From Chthonomonas sp. UBA2387 (GTDB lineage: Bacteria; Armatimonadota; Fimbriimonadia; Fimbriimonadales; Fimbriimonadaceae), in the NCBI GenBank assembly GCA_002343445.1, contig DDSP01000073.1, positions 956 through 64,198 on the forward strand: a stretch of DNA of 63,243 nt. Direction: 5' to 3'. The notes beneath the pieces were generated by a model. The model was not told where the DNA came from and did no database searches. It saw only the letters and a program-made list of their open reading frames with translations. This document shows positions 16,830-25,698 of the stretch, piece by piece (the stretch's first letter is position 1; every line of letters begins with the position of its first letter). The position numbers and the translations under genes are program-made.

Positions 16830-18305
16830 CTAACGTGAGGCGGAGGCGTCCTGGCGCTTGCCCATCCGCAGAATGACGAGATGCATCCAGACCAGACAGC
16901 CGATGCTGATGAGTGCGAGCAACAGCCAGCAACTGGTCCAAAGGCCAGACCAACGAAGGAGGTATCCAAAGATGATGGGGCAGAAGAAACCGCCGAGTCC
17001 GCCGATCACGCCCACCAGCCCGCCGACGACGCCGACGTCTTGGGGGAAGTACTCCGGGATGTGCTTGTAGACCGCCGCCTTGCCCACGCCCATCATGATT
17101 CCGGCGAGGAAGACCAGAGCGGTGAACACCCACACGTTGGCTTGGAAGTACACGTGCGTGATGCCGCGCGCGAGAATCTCTTTCTTCTTGACCGGCTGTC
17201 CCACTTCGACGACGGGTTCTTGCCAGGATCGGAACGTCGGCCATACCAGGGTGCCCTCGGGCTCGCGGTTTTGCTCTCGCTCGGGTGCCGGACGCAGACG
17301 GTAGGTGCTGTCGTCTACGATGATGGTGTCCTTGGCGACCGAGCGAACCGTGCCCGCACGGTCGGCCATGATGCCCTCGCCCGGGGACGTCAAGTCCATG
17401 CGGGGCGCAATGAGCAACAGGAAGAAGACGGCGCAGGTGCTCAAAACCCAATACATCGTCGTGCGTGCGCCGAACTTGTCGGAAGCCCACCCGCCCAGAG
17501 CCCGGATGACGCCGGACGGGAGGCTGAACACCGAGGCCAACATGCCCGCCATGGCCAAGCTGAGTCCATAGACGTTCAGGTAGTAGGGCACCAGCCATTG
17601 GGCCAGAGCGACAAATGCGCCAAACACGAGGAAGTAGTAGGCCCCGAAACGCCACACCCGCATCTGCTTGAGCGGGGCTAGGGACGCCTTCCACGTCTTT
17701 CGGTGGGCTTCAGGGATGAACTTGTTCTCGGTGAAGATCAGGAAGATCACTGCCATGAGGCCAAGGGCGGCCGCGTAGACGAGGGGCAACTTGCGCCAGC
17801 CGTCGAGCGCGGTCCCGTTCTCGGTGAGCCGCGCCAGAAGGGTCGGGGCACCCAGCGTGGTCAGCGCCGCGCCGGCGTTGCCGACGCCGAAGATGCCGAG
17901 AGCCGTGCCCTGCTTCTCGCGCGGGAACCAGACCGAAGAGTAGGCGATGCCGACGGCAAAGGCCGAACCGCTCGTCCCGAAGAGCAACCCTGCGAACAGC
18001 AGGCTCCAGAAGTCGTTCGCAAAGCTGACCAGAGTCGTGGATGCGGCAGCGAAGAACATCACGCCCGCGTACACCGGTCTGCCGCCAAAGTGGTCGGTGA
18101 GCATGCCGACCGGGAGCCTGAAAAGCGAACCGGTGAGGATCGGGACGCCGATGAGCCAGCCGATCTGGGCCTTGTCGAGGTCCATCACGCGGTTGTCCGC
18201 CAGGAAGGTGACCAACACGCCGTACATCGTCCACACGGCGAAGCACACGGTGAAGGCAAGCGTGTTCAGCAGGAGGATGCGGTTGGCTCTGGGATCCTGA
18301 GTCAC
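16830..18305 (-). CDS. narK: NarK-type nitrate/nitrite transporter (first)
   Basis: 491 residues, 12 predicted helices, major facilitator superfamily, with the motif DHFGGRPVY after helix 2 and WFPREKQGTALGIFGVGNAG in the nitrate-signature position. A polar insert of about 80 residues (near 305-385) separates helices 8 and 9; it is predicted soluble and beta-rich, which is unusual for the family. It is the first gene of the minus-strand nitrate run and is divergent from moaA across 85 bases. Confidence 0.85.
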   Translation of the reverse strand: MTQDPRANRILLLNTLAFTVCFAVWTMYGVLVTFLADNRVMDLDKAQIGWLIGVPILTGSLFRLPVGMLTDHFGGRPVYAGVMFFAAASTTLVSFANDFWSLLFAGLLFGTSGSAFAVGIAYSSVWFPREKQGTALGIFGVGNAGAALTTLGAPTLLARLTENGTALDGWRKLPLVYAAALGLMAVIFLIFTENKFIPEAHRKTWKASLAPLKQMRVWRFGAYYFLVFGAFVALAQWLVPYYLNVYGLSLAMAGMLASVFSLPSGVIRALGGWASDKFGARTTMYWVLSTCAVFFLLLIAPRMDLTSPGEGIMADRAGTVRSVAKDTIIVDDSTYRLRPAPEREQNREPEGTLVWPTFRSWQEPVVEVGQPVKKKEILARGITHVYFQANVWVFTALVFLAGIMMGVGKAAVYKHIPEYFPQDVGVVGGLVGVIGGLGGFFCPIIFGYLLRWSGLWTSCWLLLALISIGCLVWMHLVILRMGKRQDASASR

Positions 18306-18337
18306 GCCCCCATTCTAGGGCCCTGTACGGAGGGCGA

Positions 18338-18353
18338 TATGACGTCTATCATA
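18338..18353. promoter_or_regulatory. inverted repeat between narK and moaA
   Basis: TATGA-CGTCTA-TCATA has 5-base arms 6 bases apart and a central GACGTC. It sits between the divergent nitrate-carrier and molybdopterin operons, so one regulator bound here could control both. It is not a standard FNR box. Confidence 0.35.
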
Positions 18354-18390
18354 GTCCGGGACCAATTTCGTCGGATACTATGGAGAAGCG

Positions 18391-19407
18391 TTGACGACCC
18401 TCAGCCGCCTTGAAGACCGTCCCGCGCTTTTGCCGTGGATGGACGCCCATGGGCGTGCGCATACCTACCTGCGCGTCTCGCTCACGGACCGCTGCAACTT
18501 CCGGTGCGTGTACTGCATGCCGCCCGAGGGCATCCCGTGGCGCGAGCGCGAGGAGATCCTCACGTTCGAAGAGATCGAGCGGGCCGTACGCTTGTTCGTG
18601 CGCGGGGGTGTGCGAAAGGTGAGGCTCACGGGTGGCGAGCCTACGGTGCGGCGGGGCCTGACGGAACTCATCGGGCGACTTTCCGCGATCGAGGGCGTCG
18701 AACAACTTTGGATGACCACCAACGGCACCACGCTGCGTCATCACGCGGCGGCGTATCGCAAGGCGGGACTGACCGGCCTGAACGTGAGTCTGGACAGCCT
18801 TCGCCGCGACCGCTTCATCGAACTCACGCGCAGGGACGGCCTTGAAACCGTGTTGGAAGGGATCGAGGCCGCACTCGCGGCGGGTTTCGCACCCCTCAAG
18901 CTGAACGTGGTCGTCATGGCGGGCGTCAACGAGGACGAGCTTCAGGACTTTGTGCGGTTCGTGGCGGATCGGCCGATCCAAGCGCGCTTCATCGAGTTCA
19001 TGCCGTTTCAGGGCAATGGCTGGTCCAAGGGCGGGCTGTACCCCATGGCCAAGATGCTCGAAGATCTGGCGCCTCTCGAAGTGAGACCCGTTGGGCAGGA
19101 GCCGACGGCTGTGGGCAAGGATTACGAGGCGCTCGGCGGACGCTCCAAACTGGCCTTTGTGGCTTCGATGACCCGCAGTTTCTGCTCCGGCTGCAACCGG
19201 ATCCGCCTGACGGCAGACGGCCAAGTGAAGTCGTGCCTGTTCCTGAAAGCCGATGGCAACCTCCGTGACGCCATGCGGAGCGGGGCTGGGGACGACGAAC
19301 TCGCTTCCGTGGTGCGACACAGCTTGGCGGGCAAGTGGGCGGCGCACCCGCCCATGGAGGACCTGTTGACTCGAAACGATCTGTCGATGGTGGAGATCGG
19401 GGGCTGA
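18391..19407 (+). CDS. moaA: GTP 3',8-cyclase
   Basis: 338 residues. MoaA is the radical-SAM enzyme that with MoaC turns GTP into cyclic pyranopterin monophosphate. The SAM cluster Cys are 35, 39 and 42 (CNFRCVYC); the second cluster Cys are 265, 268 and 282. The essential C-terminal Gly-Gly is present as the last two residues. The start is TTG 18391, with GGAG 8 bases upstream and a possible -10 TACTAT before that. It is the first gene of a plus-strand molybdopterin operon and its stop overlaps the next start (TGATG). Confidence 0.95.
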   Translation: MTTLSRLEDRPALLPWMDAHGRAHTYLRVSLTDRCNFRCVYCMPPEGIPWREREEILTFEEIERAVRLFVRGGVRKVRLTGGEPTVRRGLTELIGRLSAIEGVEQLWMTTNGTTLRHHAAAYRKAGLTGLNVSLDSLRRDRFIELTRRDGLETVLEGIEAALAAGFAPLKLNVVVMAGVNEDELQDFVRFVADRPIQARFIEFMPFQGNGWSKGGLYPMAKMLEDLAPLEVRPVGQEPTAVGKDYEALGGRSKLAFVASMTRSFCSGCNRIRLTADGQVKSCLFLKADGNLRDAMRSGAGDDELASVVRHSLAGKWAAHPPMEDLLTRNDLSMVEIGG

Positions 19408-20309
19408 TGAGGGACGTTTCGGCCAAGGTTTCGTCCCGGCGCACCGCAGTGGCCCGCGCGGTGCTGCGTTTGTCGCCGGAGACCGTCCTCATGATCCACG
19501 AGGGCCGCGCTCCGAAGGGAGACCCGTTGCCCATCGCCCGGACAGCGGCCATCTTGGCGGCGAAGAACACGCCCAACCTGATTCCTTACTGCCACTCGGT
19601 GCCGCTCGATTGGGTGGCCGTGGACTTCGATATCCTCGATGATCGGATTGAGGCCGTGGTCACGGTGGTGGCCATCGATCGAACCGGTGTGGAGATGGAG
19701 GCCCTGACGGGCGCGGCGGTCGCGGCACTGAACCTCTACGATCTGCTCAAGCCCGTGGACGACGCGATGGAGATCGAGGCGATCACGCTGCTCAGCAAGA
19801 CGGGAGGGAAGTCGGCGTTCCCGAGACCCGGTGGCGGTCGAGCCGCTGTGCTGGTGGCGTCGGATCGGTCGTCGCGAGGCGAGCGCGAGGATGTCTCCGG
19901 TGTTTTGCTGGCCGAACTTCTGGAGGCCGAGGGGGTTTCGGTCGTCGCCCGCGAGGTGGCCCCGGACGAGATGAACGTCATCGCCGCGTTCGTCGAGAAG
20001 TGGGCGATGGATGCGGACTTCGTGTTCGTCACCGGCGGGACGGGCATCGGGCCCCGCGACACCACGCCCGAGGCCATCGCGCCGCTTTTGGACTGCCGCT
20101 TGATGGGCGTCGAGGAGCACTTGCGCGCCTACGGTCAGCGGCGTTTGCCGACGGCTATGTTCTCGCGCTCGGTGGTGGGCATGCTGGGTCCGTGCGTCGT
20201 GGTGGCCCTGCCCGGCTCGCCGGGAGCGGTGCGCGATGGCGTGGCGGCGCTGTTCCCCTATCTGCTGCACGCGTTGGACATGGTGCGCGGCGGGAGCCAC
20301 GAGCCTTGA
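19407..20309 (+). CDS. moaCB: MoaC-MoaB fusion
   Basis: 300 residues with two domains. Residues 1-140 are MoaC, cyclic pyranopterin phosphate synthase, with CHSVPL at 62-67 and DRTGVEMEALTG at 91-102. Residues 146-300 are MoaB/MogA, which adenylylates molybdopterin, with TGGTGIGPRDTTPE. Such MoaC/MoaB fusions are known in other bacteria. The start ATG 19407 overlaps the moaA stop and the end overlaps the moeA start (TTGA). Confidence 0.93.
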   Translation: MRDVSAKVSSRRTAVARAVLRLSPETVLMIHEGRAPKGDPLPIARTAAILAAKNTPNLIPYCHSVPLDWVAVDFDILDDRIEAVVTVVAIDRTGVEMEALTGAAVAALNLYDLLKPVDDAMEIEAITLLSKTGGKSAFPRPGGGRAAVLVASDRSSRGEREDVSGVLLAELLEAEGVSVVAREVAPDEMNVIAAFVEKWAMDADFVFVTGGTGIGPRDTTPEAIAPLLDCRLMGVEEHLRAYGQRRLPTAMFSRSVVGMLGPCVVVALPGSPGAVRDGVAALFPYLLHALDMVRGGSHEP

Positions 20310-21502
20310 GTCAAGACCTCTTGGACTATGACGACGCGTTGGCGATCGTTCTGCAACATGCCCAACCGCGTTCGCCGCATCGGCTGCCGTTGCTCGAAGC
20401 GTTGGGCCGTACCATCGTCGAGCCGATCCTGTCGTTGTGCGACCTGCCGGCATTCGACAACAGCGCCGTGGACGGCTACGCCGTCCGAATCCAAGACCTC
20501 GATCACACCTCGTTCATCGTGGGACGGGAGCTGCGCGCGGGCCAGCCGATGGCGGGTTCATGGTTGCCGGGTGTGGCCCTCCGGGTGTTCACCGGCGCCG
20601 CGCTGCCCCCGGAAACCGGAGCCGTCGTCATGCAAGAAGACGTCTCCGTCGTCGATGGGCGCGCCCAACTGAGCGAGCCCGCGGCTCTTGGTGCGAACAT
20701 CCGCCGACGTGGCGAGGAACTGCGTTGCGGCACTGAGGTCGCGCCCGCTGGCGTGCGGCTGTCTCCCGCGCTTGCCGCCGCAGCCGCTGCAAGCGGGAAT
20801 GCCGAGGTCGCGGTCGGCGGTCCACTCCAACTCGGAATCGTTGTGACGGGAAGCGAGTTGGTCACGCCCGGAAGCTTTCTGCCGCCTGGCCGTATCTACG
20901 AGTCGAACGGCACCGGACTTGCTGCCGCCGCTGGAGCGATGGGCTTGGGCGAGGCCTTGGTCCGGTGCGTCCCCGAAGATCTGGAGGCGACCGCCGAGGC
21001 CATTCGGGCGATGGCCGAGCGATGCGATCTCGTCATCGCAACCGGAGGCGTCTCGGTCGGCGACCACGACCACACCCACAGGGCGTTCGAGGCGGCCGGT
21101 TTCGAGCGTGTCTTTTGGGGGGTCAGGATGAAGCCAGGGAAGCCGATTGCGTTCTATCGCCGAGGGGATCGGGTTGCCTTTGGGCTGCCCGGCAATCCGC
21201 TCTCGACGATGGTGGGCTGGTGCGTTCTTGTACGGCCTTTCGTGCGCAAGGCGCTGGGCCTCCCCGAAGACGTGTGGCTCGAAGCGACCGCACAGGAGGT
21301 GATCCGTCACCGGCCCGACCGACTGGAGTTCGTCCCGGTCTCTTGGGACGGCGCTGGCGTTCGATCGTTCGCGGCTCGTGGCTCGCACATGCTCGGGGGT
21401 TTGGTCGGTGCGAATGCCCTGGCCAGGATCGAGGCCGAACGTGGCGACGTCGCTGCGGGAGAAGTCGTTCGGATCGCGCGATTGGAGTGGTTTGATGGCT
21501 AA
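20306..21502 (+). CDS. moeA: molybdopterin molybdenumtransferase
   Basis: 398 residues, normal length. MoeA inserts molybdate into adenylylated molybdopterin. Family motifs include PAFDNSAVDGYAV near 44-56, GAVVMQED near 103, TGGVSVGDHD near 240 and LPGNPLS near 290. The start is TTG 20306, which overlaps the TGA of moaCB and has GGGAG upstream; no ATG or GTG in frame gives the conserved N-terminus. Its end overlaps moaD by 8 bases. Confidence 0.93.
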   Translation: MSQDLLDYDDALAIVLQHAQPRSPHRLPLLEALGRTIVEPILSLCDLPAFDNSAVDGYAVRIQDLDHTSFIVGRELRAGQPMAGSWLPGVALRVFTGAALPPETGAVVMQEDVSVVDGRAQLSEPAALGANIRRRGEELRCGTEVAPAGVRLSPALAAAAAASGNAEVAVGGPLQLGIVVTGSELVTPGSFLPPGRIYESNGTGLAAAAGAMGLGEALVRCVPEDLEATAEAIRAMAERCDLVIATGGVSVGDHDHTHRAFEAAGFERVFWGVRMKPGKPIAFYRRGDRVAFGLPGNPLSTMVGWCVLVRPFVRKALGLPEDVWLEATAQEVIRHRPDRLEFVPVSWDGAGVRSFAARGSHMLGGLVGANALARIEAERGDVAAGEVVRIARLEWFDG

Positions 21503-21740
21503 CACGGTTCACTTGCAGTACTTCGCCATCCTTCGTGAGCAGCGCGGCGCCGACCGCGAGACGCTGACGACGCAGGCCGCGACGCTGCGCGACCTTTACG
21601 AGACGCTGGCGCGAGAGCACGGGTTCACGCTCACGACGGCCCAGGTGCGCCCGGCGGTCAACGAGACCGTCGCCGACTGGGACCGAGCCATCGCCGACGG
21701 CGACCGGATCGTGTTCCTGCCTCCGGTGGCTGGGGGCTGA
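21495..21740 (+). CDS. moaD: molybdopterin synthase small subunit
   Basis: 81 residues with a beta-grasp ubiquitin-like pattern and the required C-terminal Gly-Gly (PPVAGG). The terminal Gly is adenylylated by MoeB and then carries the thiocarboxylate sulfur for MoaE. The ATG lies inside the end of moeA. The next gene, 4 bases on, encodes both of its partners in one chain. Confidence 0.92.
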   Translation: MANTVHLQYFAILREQRGADRETLTTQAATLRDLYETLAREHGFTLTTAQVRPAVNETVADWDRAIADGDRIVFLPPVAGG

Positions 21741-21744
21741 CGTC

Positions 21745-23187
21745 ATGTTTTCCCTTCAGCGCGAACCGCTCGAACCGATGACGATGGCTCGGCCCGACGC
21801 GGGAGGCTACGTCTCGTTCGTGGGGCGCGTCCGCAACCACCACGTGGGCAAAGCGGTGGATGGGTTGGATTACGAGGCGTTCGACGCCATGGCCCTCGCC
21901 GAGGGTGACAAGGTCGTCCGAGAGGCCATCGAGCGGTTCGGCGTGCTGGAGGCGCGTTGCATCCACCGCATCGGTTCGCTGAACGTCGGCGACGTCGCCA
22001 TCGCGATCGAGGTCGCCGCAGGCCACCGTAGGGAAGCGTTTCGCGCGTGCGAGTTCATCATTGACGAGGTCAAGCGCCGCGTGCCCATCTGGAAGCGAGA
22101 GCGGTACGCCGACGGGGTCGAGGAGTGGGTCCATGCGTGGTCGGCCGCGCCCGAAGCGCTGACCGAAGAGGCGTACTATCAGGCGCAGACGCGGCTCCCC
22201 GAAGTCGGGCTGGAGGGGCAGGATCGGCTCCGGCGGGCGCGAGTGCTGGTGATCGGCGCGGGGGGCCTCGGGTGCCCCGCGATCACCTACTTGGCTTCTT
22301 GCGGCGTGGGGACGATCTTGGTGGCCGATCACGACGTGCTGGAGGGCGACAACCTCCACCGGCAGCCGCTCTTCCGCGTAGCCGATATCGGACGCATGAA
22401 GGCCGACCTCGCCGCCGAAGCCGTCGCCGCCCTCAACCCCTATGTGCGAGCCGAGTCCCACACCGTGCGCTTCGATGCGTCGAACGCCGAGCGGTTGATC
22501 GCGGGGTGCGACCTGGTGCTGGACTGCTCCGACAACCTGGCGACCAAGGACGCGGCCAATGCGGCGTGCGTTGCGCTGGGTGTGCCCCTGGTCGTGGCAG
22601 GCATCCACCGCATGGAGGGCTGGGTGCTCTCGGTGGACCCGAAGTCGGAGGGTGGCTGCCTCCGATGCCTCTGGCCGACGGCCTCCCAAGAGACGCGTTC
22701 GTGTGCCGAGGTCGGTGTGTTGGGTTTTGTGCCTGGGGTGCTGGGTGTTTTCATGGCGACGGAGGCGATCAAGCGGCTCACAGGTTGGGGTGACACGCTG
22801 GGTGACCGCCTGTGGCTGGTGGATTTGCTCCGCATGGAGGCGCAAAGCGTGCAGCGGGCGAAGGAACCCGGTTGCCCGGTTTGCTCGTCGCCTGCGTCGT
22901 TGGCCGCTTCCGAACCGATCGCCTTGAAGTGGGGCGACCCCGCCCTCGCCGTGGGCGACTGGGCGCTATTGGACCTGCGGAACGACGCACAGTTCGAGTT
23001 CCCGCTGGATTGGCCCCGCCTCTCCGAGAACGAACTTTCGCAGGGAGGGTCGGGTCGGCGCGTTCTGGTCCTATGCGACCGGGGCATCTCCAGCGTGGAC
23101 GTGGTGCTCAAGGCGCGCCGTCGAGGCATTCATGCGTGGTCGCTGGAGCACGGGGACATAGGATTGCGGAGGGCGCTCGGCAGGTGA
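21745..23187 (+). CDS. MoaE-MoeB-rhodanese triple fusion
   Basis: 480 residues with three domains. Residues 1-135 are MoaE, the large molybdopterin synthase subunit, with GYVSFVGRVR and the catalytic Lys117. Residues 150-385 are a MoeB/ThiF E1-like adenylyltransferase with GAGGLG at 171-176, zinc Cys 305, 308, 377 and 380, and Cys320 in SCAEVGVLG. Residues 395-480 are rhodanese-like with Cys444 in LVLCDRGISS, which could deliver persulfide sulfur. Activation, sulfuration and use of MoaD are thus in one chain. It sits directly after moaD and its stop overlaps the next gene (GTGA). Confidence 0.9.
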   Translation: MFSLQREPLEPMTMARPDAGGYVSFVGRVRNHHVGKAVDGLDYEAFDAMALAEGDKVVREAIERFGVLEARCIHRIGSLNVGDVAIAIEVAAGHRREAFRACEFIIDEVKRRVPIWKRERYADGVEEWVHAWSAAPEALTEEAYYQAQTRLPEVGLEGQDRLRRARVLVIGAGGLGCPAITYLASCGVGTILVADHDVLEGDNLHRQPLFRVADIGRMKADLAAEAVAALNPYVRAESHTVRFDASNAERLIAGCDLVLDCSDNLATKDAANAACVALGVPLVVAGIHRMEGWVLSVDPKSEGGCLRCLWPTASQETRSCAEVGVLGFVPGVLGVFMATEAIKRLTGWGDTLGDRLWLVDLLRMEAQSVQRAKEPGCPVCSSPASLAASEPIALKWGDPALAVGDWALLDLRNDAQFEFPLDWPRLSENELSQGGSGRRVLVLCDRGISSVDVVLKARRRGIHAWSLEHGDIGLRRALGR

Positions 23188-23924
23188 TTCCCGACGCTTG
23201 GCTTTACCCGGCGTTGTTCCTGGTCGCCGTCCTCTACTCGTCGGTGGGTCACGGCGGCGCGAGCGGGTATCTGGCGGTCCTCTCGTTCACAGCCTTGGCC
23301 AGTCGCGAAGTGGCCGTGCTGGCTTTGGTGACGAATGTGCTGGTTGCCGGGGTCTCGTTTCTCGCCTATCGGTCGGCCAAGCACTTCGATTTCTCGTTGG
23401 TGTGGCCGTTCGCCGCCGCCTCGGTCCCCCTGGCGTTTGTCGGCGCGTCGCTCAAGTTGTCGCCGGGGGCCTACTACTGGGCGGTGGCCTTGGTGCTCCT
23501 CTTGGCCTCGGTGCGATTGGCGCTGCCTGACCGTTCGCGCGAGCCGCGACCCTTGCCCGGCTTGGCCTCACGGCTTGGGATCGGCGGCGTGATGGGGTTC
23601 GCCTCGGGCATCGTCGGTGTGGGGGGTGGCATCTTCTTGAGTCCAGTCCTCATCCTGACGGGTTGGGCCAACGCCAAGCGGGCTGGGGCGGCGTCTGCGG
23701 CGTTCATTGTGGTGAACTCGGCTGCGGGCCTGATTCCGCGGTCGGCGGATCTGGCGATGCTCCAACCGCACGATGGTGGACTCGTGGTCTCCGCCGTCGC
23801 GGGGTCGCTGGTCGGCTCGTGGCTGGGCACCCGCAAACTCGGGCTGGGCGCGTTGCGTCAGGTCTTGGCTGTGGTGCTGGTGTTTGCCGCGGTCAAGCTG
23901 GCGATGAAGGCGGCCGGGCTTTAG
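23184..23924 (+). CDS. TauE/SafE-family anion exporter
   Basis: 246 residues with about 8 hydrophobic helices and the family repeat motif GIVGVGGGIFLSPVL near 135-149. TauE/SafE proteins move sulfite, sulfonates or related anions across the inner membrane. The start GTG 23184 overlaps the stop of the MoaE-MoeB-rhodanese gene, so it belongs to the molybdopterin operon. A role with sulfur by-products of the pathway or with molybdate-like anions is possible but only inferred from position. Confidence 0.85.
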   Translation: MIPDAWLYPALFLVAVLYSSVGHGGASGYLAVLSFTALASREVAVLALVTNVLVAGVSFLAYRSAKHFDFSLVWPFAAASVPLAFVGASLKLSPGAYYWAVALVLLLASVRLALPDRSREPRPLPGLASRLGIGGVMGFASGIVGVGGGIFLSPVLILTGWANAKRAGAASAAFIVVNSAAGLIPRSADLAMLQPHDGGLVVSAVAGSLVGSWLGTRKLGLGALRQVLAVVLVFAAVKLAMKAAGL

Positions 23925-23966
23925 GCGAGCGATCGCTGCCGACCGATGCACCTGCCAACGACCCGA

Positions 23967-24758
23967 CTAGAAGCGCAAGTTTACGGGGGGCTCGGGGCGG
24001 GATGGGCCCGAACGCCGACTTCCGCCACCTCCGCCCAGACCCACGAACGAGGCCAGATACACGACCAAGCCCAATACGAGGGGCACATAACCCACGGGCT
24101 GGACGGTTGCGTTGCGGTCGATGCCGACCGCGCCCAACAGACTCGAAACACCCCCGAGGGCGAAACTCAACACGACCATCAAGACCCACAGCCCGATGAT
24201 GATCGCTCCGCGCGTCGTCTCCCCAAGCAGCACGTGCCCAAATCCCGGAAGGATCGCGTTGAACACCTTGGCCTTCGTGGGCGAGGTCATCGCTTCCGAC
24301 TGGTTGGCGAAGTAGCCCGAGGCCATCAGACCCGCCTGCAACTCGCGAAACACCAGTTCGGCCAGCTTCTTCTCGGCGCTCACGTTCTTGGGGTTGGCTT
24401 TCACGGCGCGTTGATAGCTCTCTTTGGCGGCGATCATGCGTCGCGCGTCGGCGTGGGCGTCGCCCATCGCCTCATGGACACCCGAGTCATCGGGGGCGAT
24501 TGCGGACGCTTCGGCCAGCTTGGCCTCGAAGGCGTCGCGTTGCCCGCGGATCTTGGCCAACTGCGCTTCGCGGAGCAGGGCATCCACCATGGCGACTTCT
24601 TCGGGCGTCGGTTCGCGCCGCTCGGGTTCGGGTTCTGGCGCGGCGACGAGGCCCTGGGGCGGATCCTCCGGCGGCTCCTTGGAGCCGCTCGCACGGACCG
24701 ACTCCAACTCTCTATGGAGTCGTGCGATCTCTTGCGCGAGCCTTTCTTCTTCGTTCAC
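23967..24758 (-). CDS. helical-repeat protein with C-terminal membrane domain
   Basis: 263 residues. The N-terminus is a coiled-coil-like helix (about 1-22), then a Pro- and Glu-rich linker, then two or three TPR-like helical pairs (about 65-135). The last 100 residues hold a short hydrophobic segment with LPGFGHVLLGE and two clear membrane helices, similar to TM2/DUF5683-like membrane domains. The tail is Gly- and Ser-rich. GTG 24758 overlaps the rsfS stop, so it is the last gene of the obg-nadD-rsfS run. Function unknown. Confidence 0.75.
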   Translation of the reverse strand: MNEEERLAQEIARLHRELESVRASGSKEPPEDPPQGLVAAPEPEPERREPTPEEVAMVDALLREAQLAKIRGQRDAFEAKLAEASAIAPDDSGVHEAMGDAHADARRMIAAKESYQRAVKANPKNVSAEKKLAELVFRELQAGLMASGYFANQSEAMTSPTKAKVFNAILPGFGHVLLGETTRGAIIIGLWVLMVVLSFALGGVSSLLGAVGIDRNATVQPVGYVPLVLGLVVYLASFVGLGGGGGSRRSGPSRPEPPVNLRF

Positions 24759-25108
24759 ACAGGTGCCTCGGTGACGGTCCCTTCGGGGCGCATGTTGCGC
24801 CAAAGGGTCTCCAGATCGTAGAACTGGCGCTGCTCTTCGAGCATGACGTGGAGCACCACGTCGCCGTAATCGTGGAGGATCCAGCCGCTGCCCGCGCCTT
24901 CGCGGCGCAGGGGTTTGCTCTTGAGCGTGGCCATGTGTTCCAGCACCTTGTCGGCGATGGCGTCCACGTGGCGGTCGCTGTTGCCCGAGCACACGATGAA
25001 GAAGTCGGCGAGGGAAGTTTTGGCGCGCACGTCGAGCGTCTCGATGGATTCGCTCTTCATGTCGTCCAGCACGGCGATGATCTTTTCGACCTTGTCTTGA
25101 CTAGTCAT
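24755..25108 (-). CDS. rsfS: ribosome silencing factor
   Basis: 117 residues of the Iojap/YbeB/RsfS family, which binds uL14 and keeps the two ribosomal subunits apart when nutrients are low. Family features include the CSGNSDRHVDAIAD stretch near 41-54, GWILHDYGDVVLHVM near 75-89, and the Y-LE-LW pattern near the end. It overlaps nadD upstream (ATGA) and the membrane protein gene downstream (GTGA). The obg-nadD-rsfS order is common in bacteria. Confidence 0.93.
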   Translation of the reverse strand: MTSQDKVEKIIAVLDDMKSESIETLDVRAKTSLADFFIVCSGNSDRHVDAIADKVLEHMATLKSKPLRREGAGSGWILHDYGDVVLHVMLEEQRQFYDLETLWRNMRPEGTVTEAPV

Positions 25109-25698
25109 TCAGCTTGATAGAGTCCATGGGACTGGATATAGGATAACACCGAGTCGGGGATTATGCCCACCAGGGACCGCCGCATGGCGAGCCGATCGCG
25201 GATGTCGGTGGACGAGATGTCGCTTGGCGGCATCTCGACGAAGTCGACGCGCGCGGCGATGTCGGGGGAGAGTCGGATCAGGAGGTCCTCTTTGTGGTAA
25301 GGCGGGCGGAGCGCCACGCCAAGGCGGCACAGGCGCACCAGCTTGTCCGGGCGCTTCCACTCCTGGAACGTTCGCAACGCGTCGCCCCCCATCAGGAACC
25401 AATATTCGGCGGGTCGTACTTCGACGAGGTCGCTCATCGTGTCGTAGGCGTAGCTCTTGCCCCGGCGTTCGATCTCGATGTCGCTGACGCTGAACTTGGG
25501 CTGCCCCTCGGTCAGCAACTTGACCATTGCCAAGCGGTGCGGGGCCGATGCGGGTCGCCCGCGAAGCTTCAGCGGATTGCGGAACGCGGGCAGGAACATG
25601 ACCTCGTCGAGTTCCAGCTGTTCGAGTGCGGCCTCGGCCAGCGCGAGATGCGCCGCATGCGGGGGGTCGAACGTTCCGCCAAACACGCCGATCTTCAT
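25105..25698 (-). CDS. nadD: nicotinate-mononucleotide adenylyltransferase
   Basis: 197 residues, usual length. NadD adenylylates nicotinate mononucleotide on the way to NAD. The nucleotidyltransferase motif GGTFDPPHAAH lies at 7-17 and the ATP-binding SSTDIR near 166-171. Both ends overlap neighbours by ATGA, so obg, nadD and rsfS are translated as a coupled unit. Confidence 0.95.
   Translation of the reverse strand: MKIGVFGGTFDPPHAAHLALAEAALEQLELDEVMFLPAFRNPLKLRGRPASAPHRLAMVKLLTEGQPKFSVSDIEIERRGKSYAYDTMSDLVEVRPAEYWFLMGGDALRTFQEWKRPDKLVRLCRLGVALRPPYHKEDLLIRLSPDIAARVDFVEMPPSDISSTDIRDRLAMRRSLVGIIPDSVLSYIQSHGLYQAE

Noticed and set aside
23928..23937. Terminator between the TauE-like gene and the convergent membrane-protein gene
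   Set aside because: AGCGATCGCT is a perfect palindrome, but it leaves no room for a loop and no T run follows.
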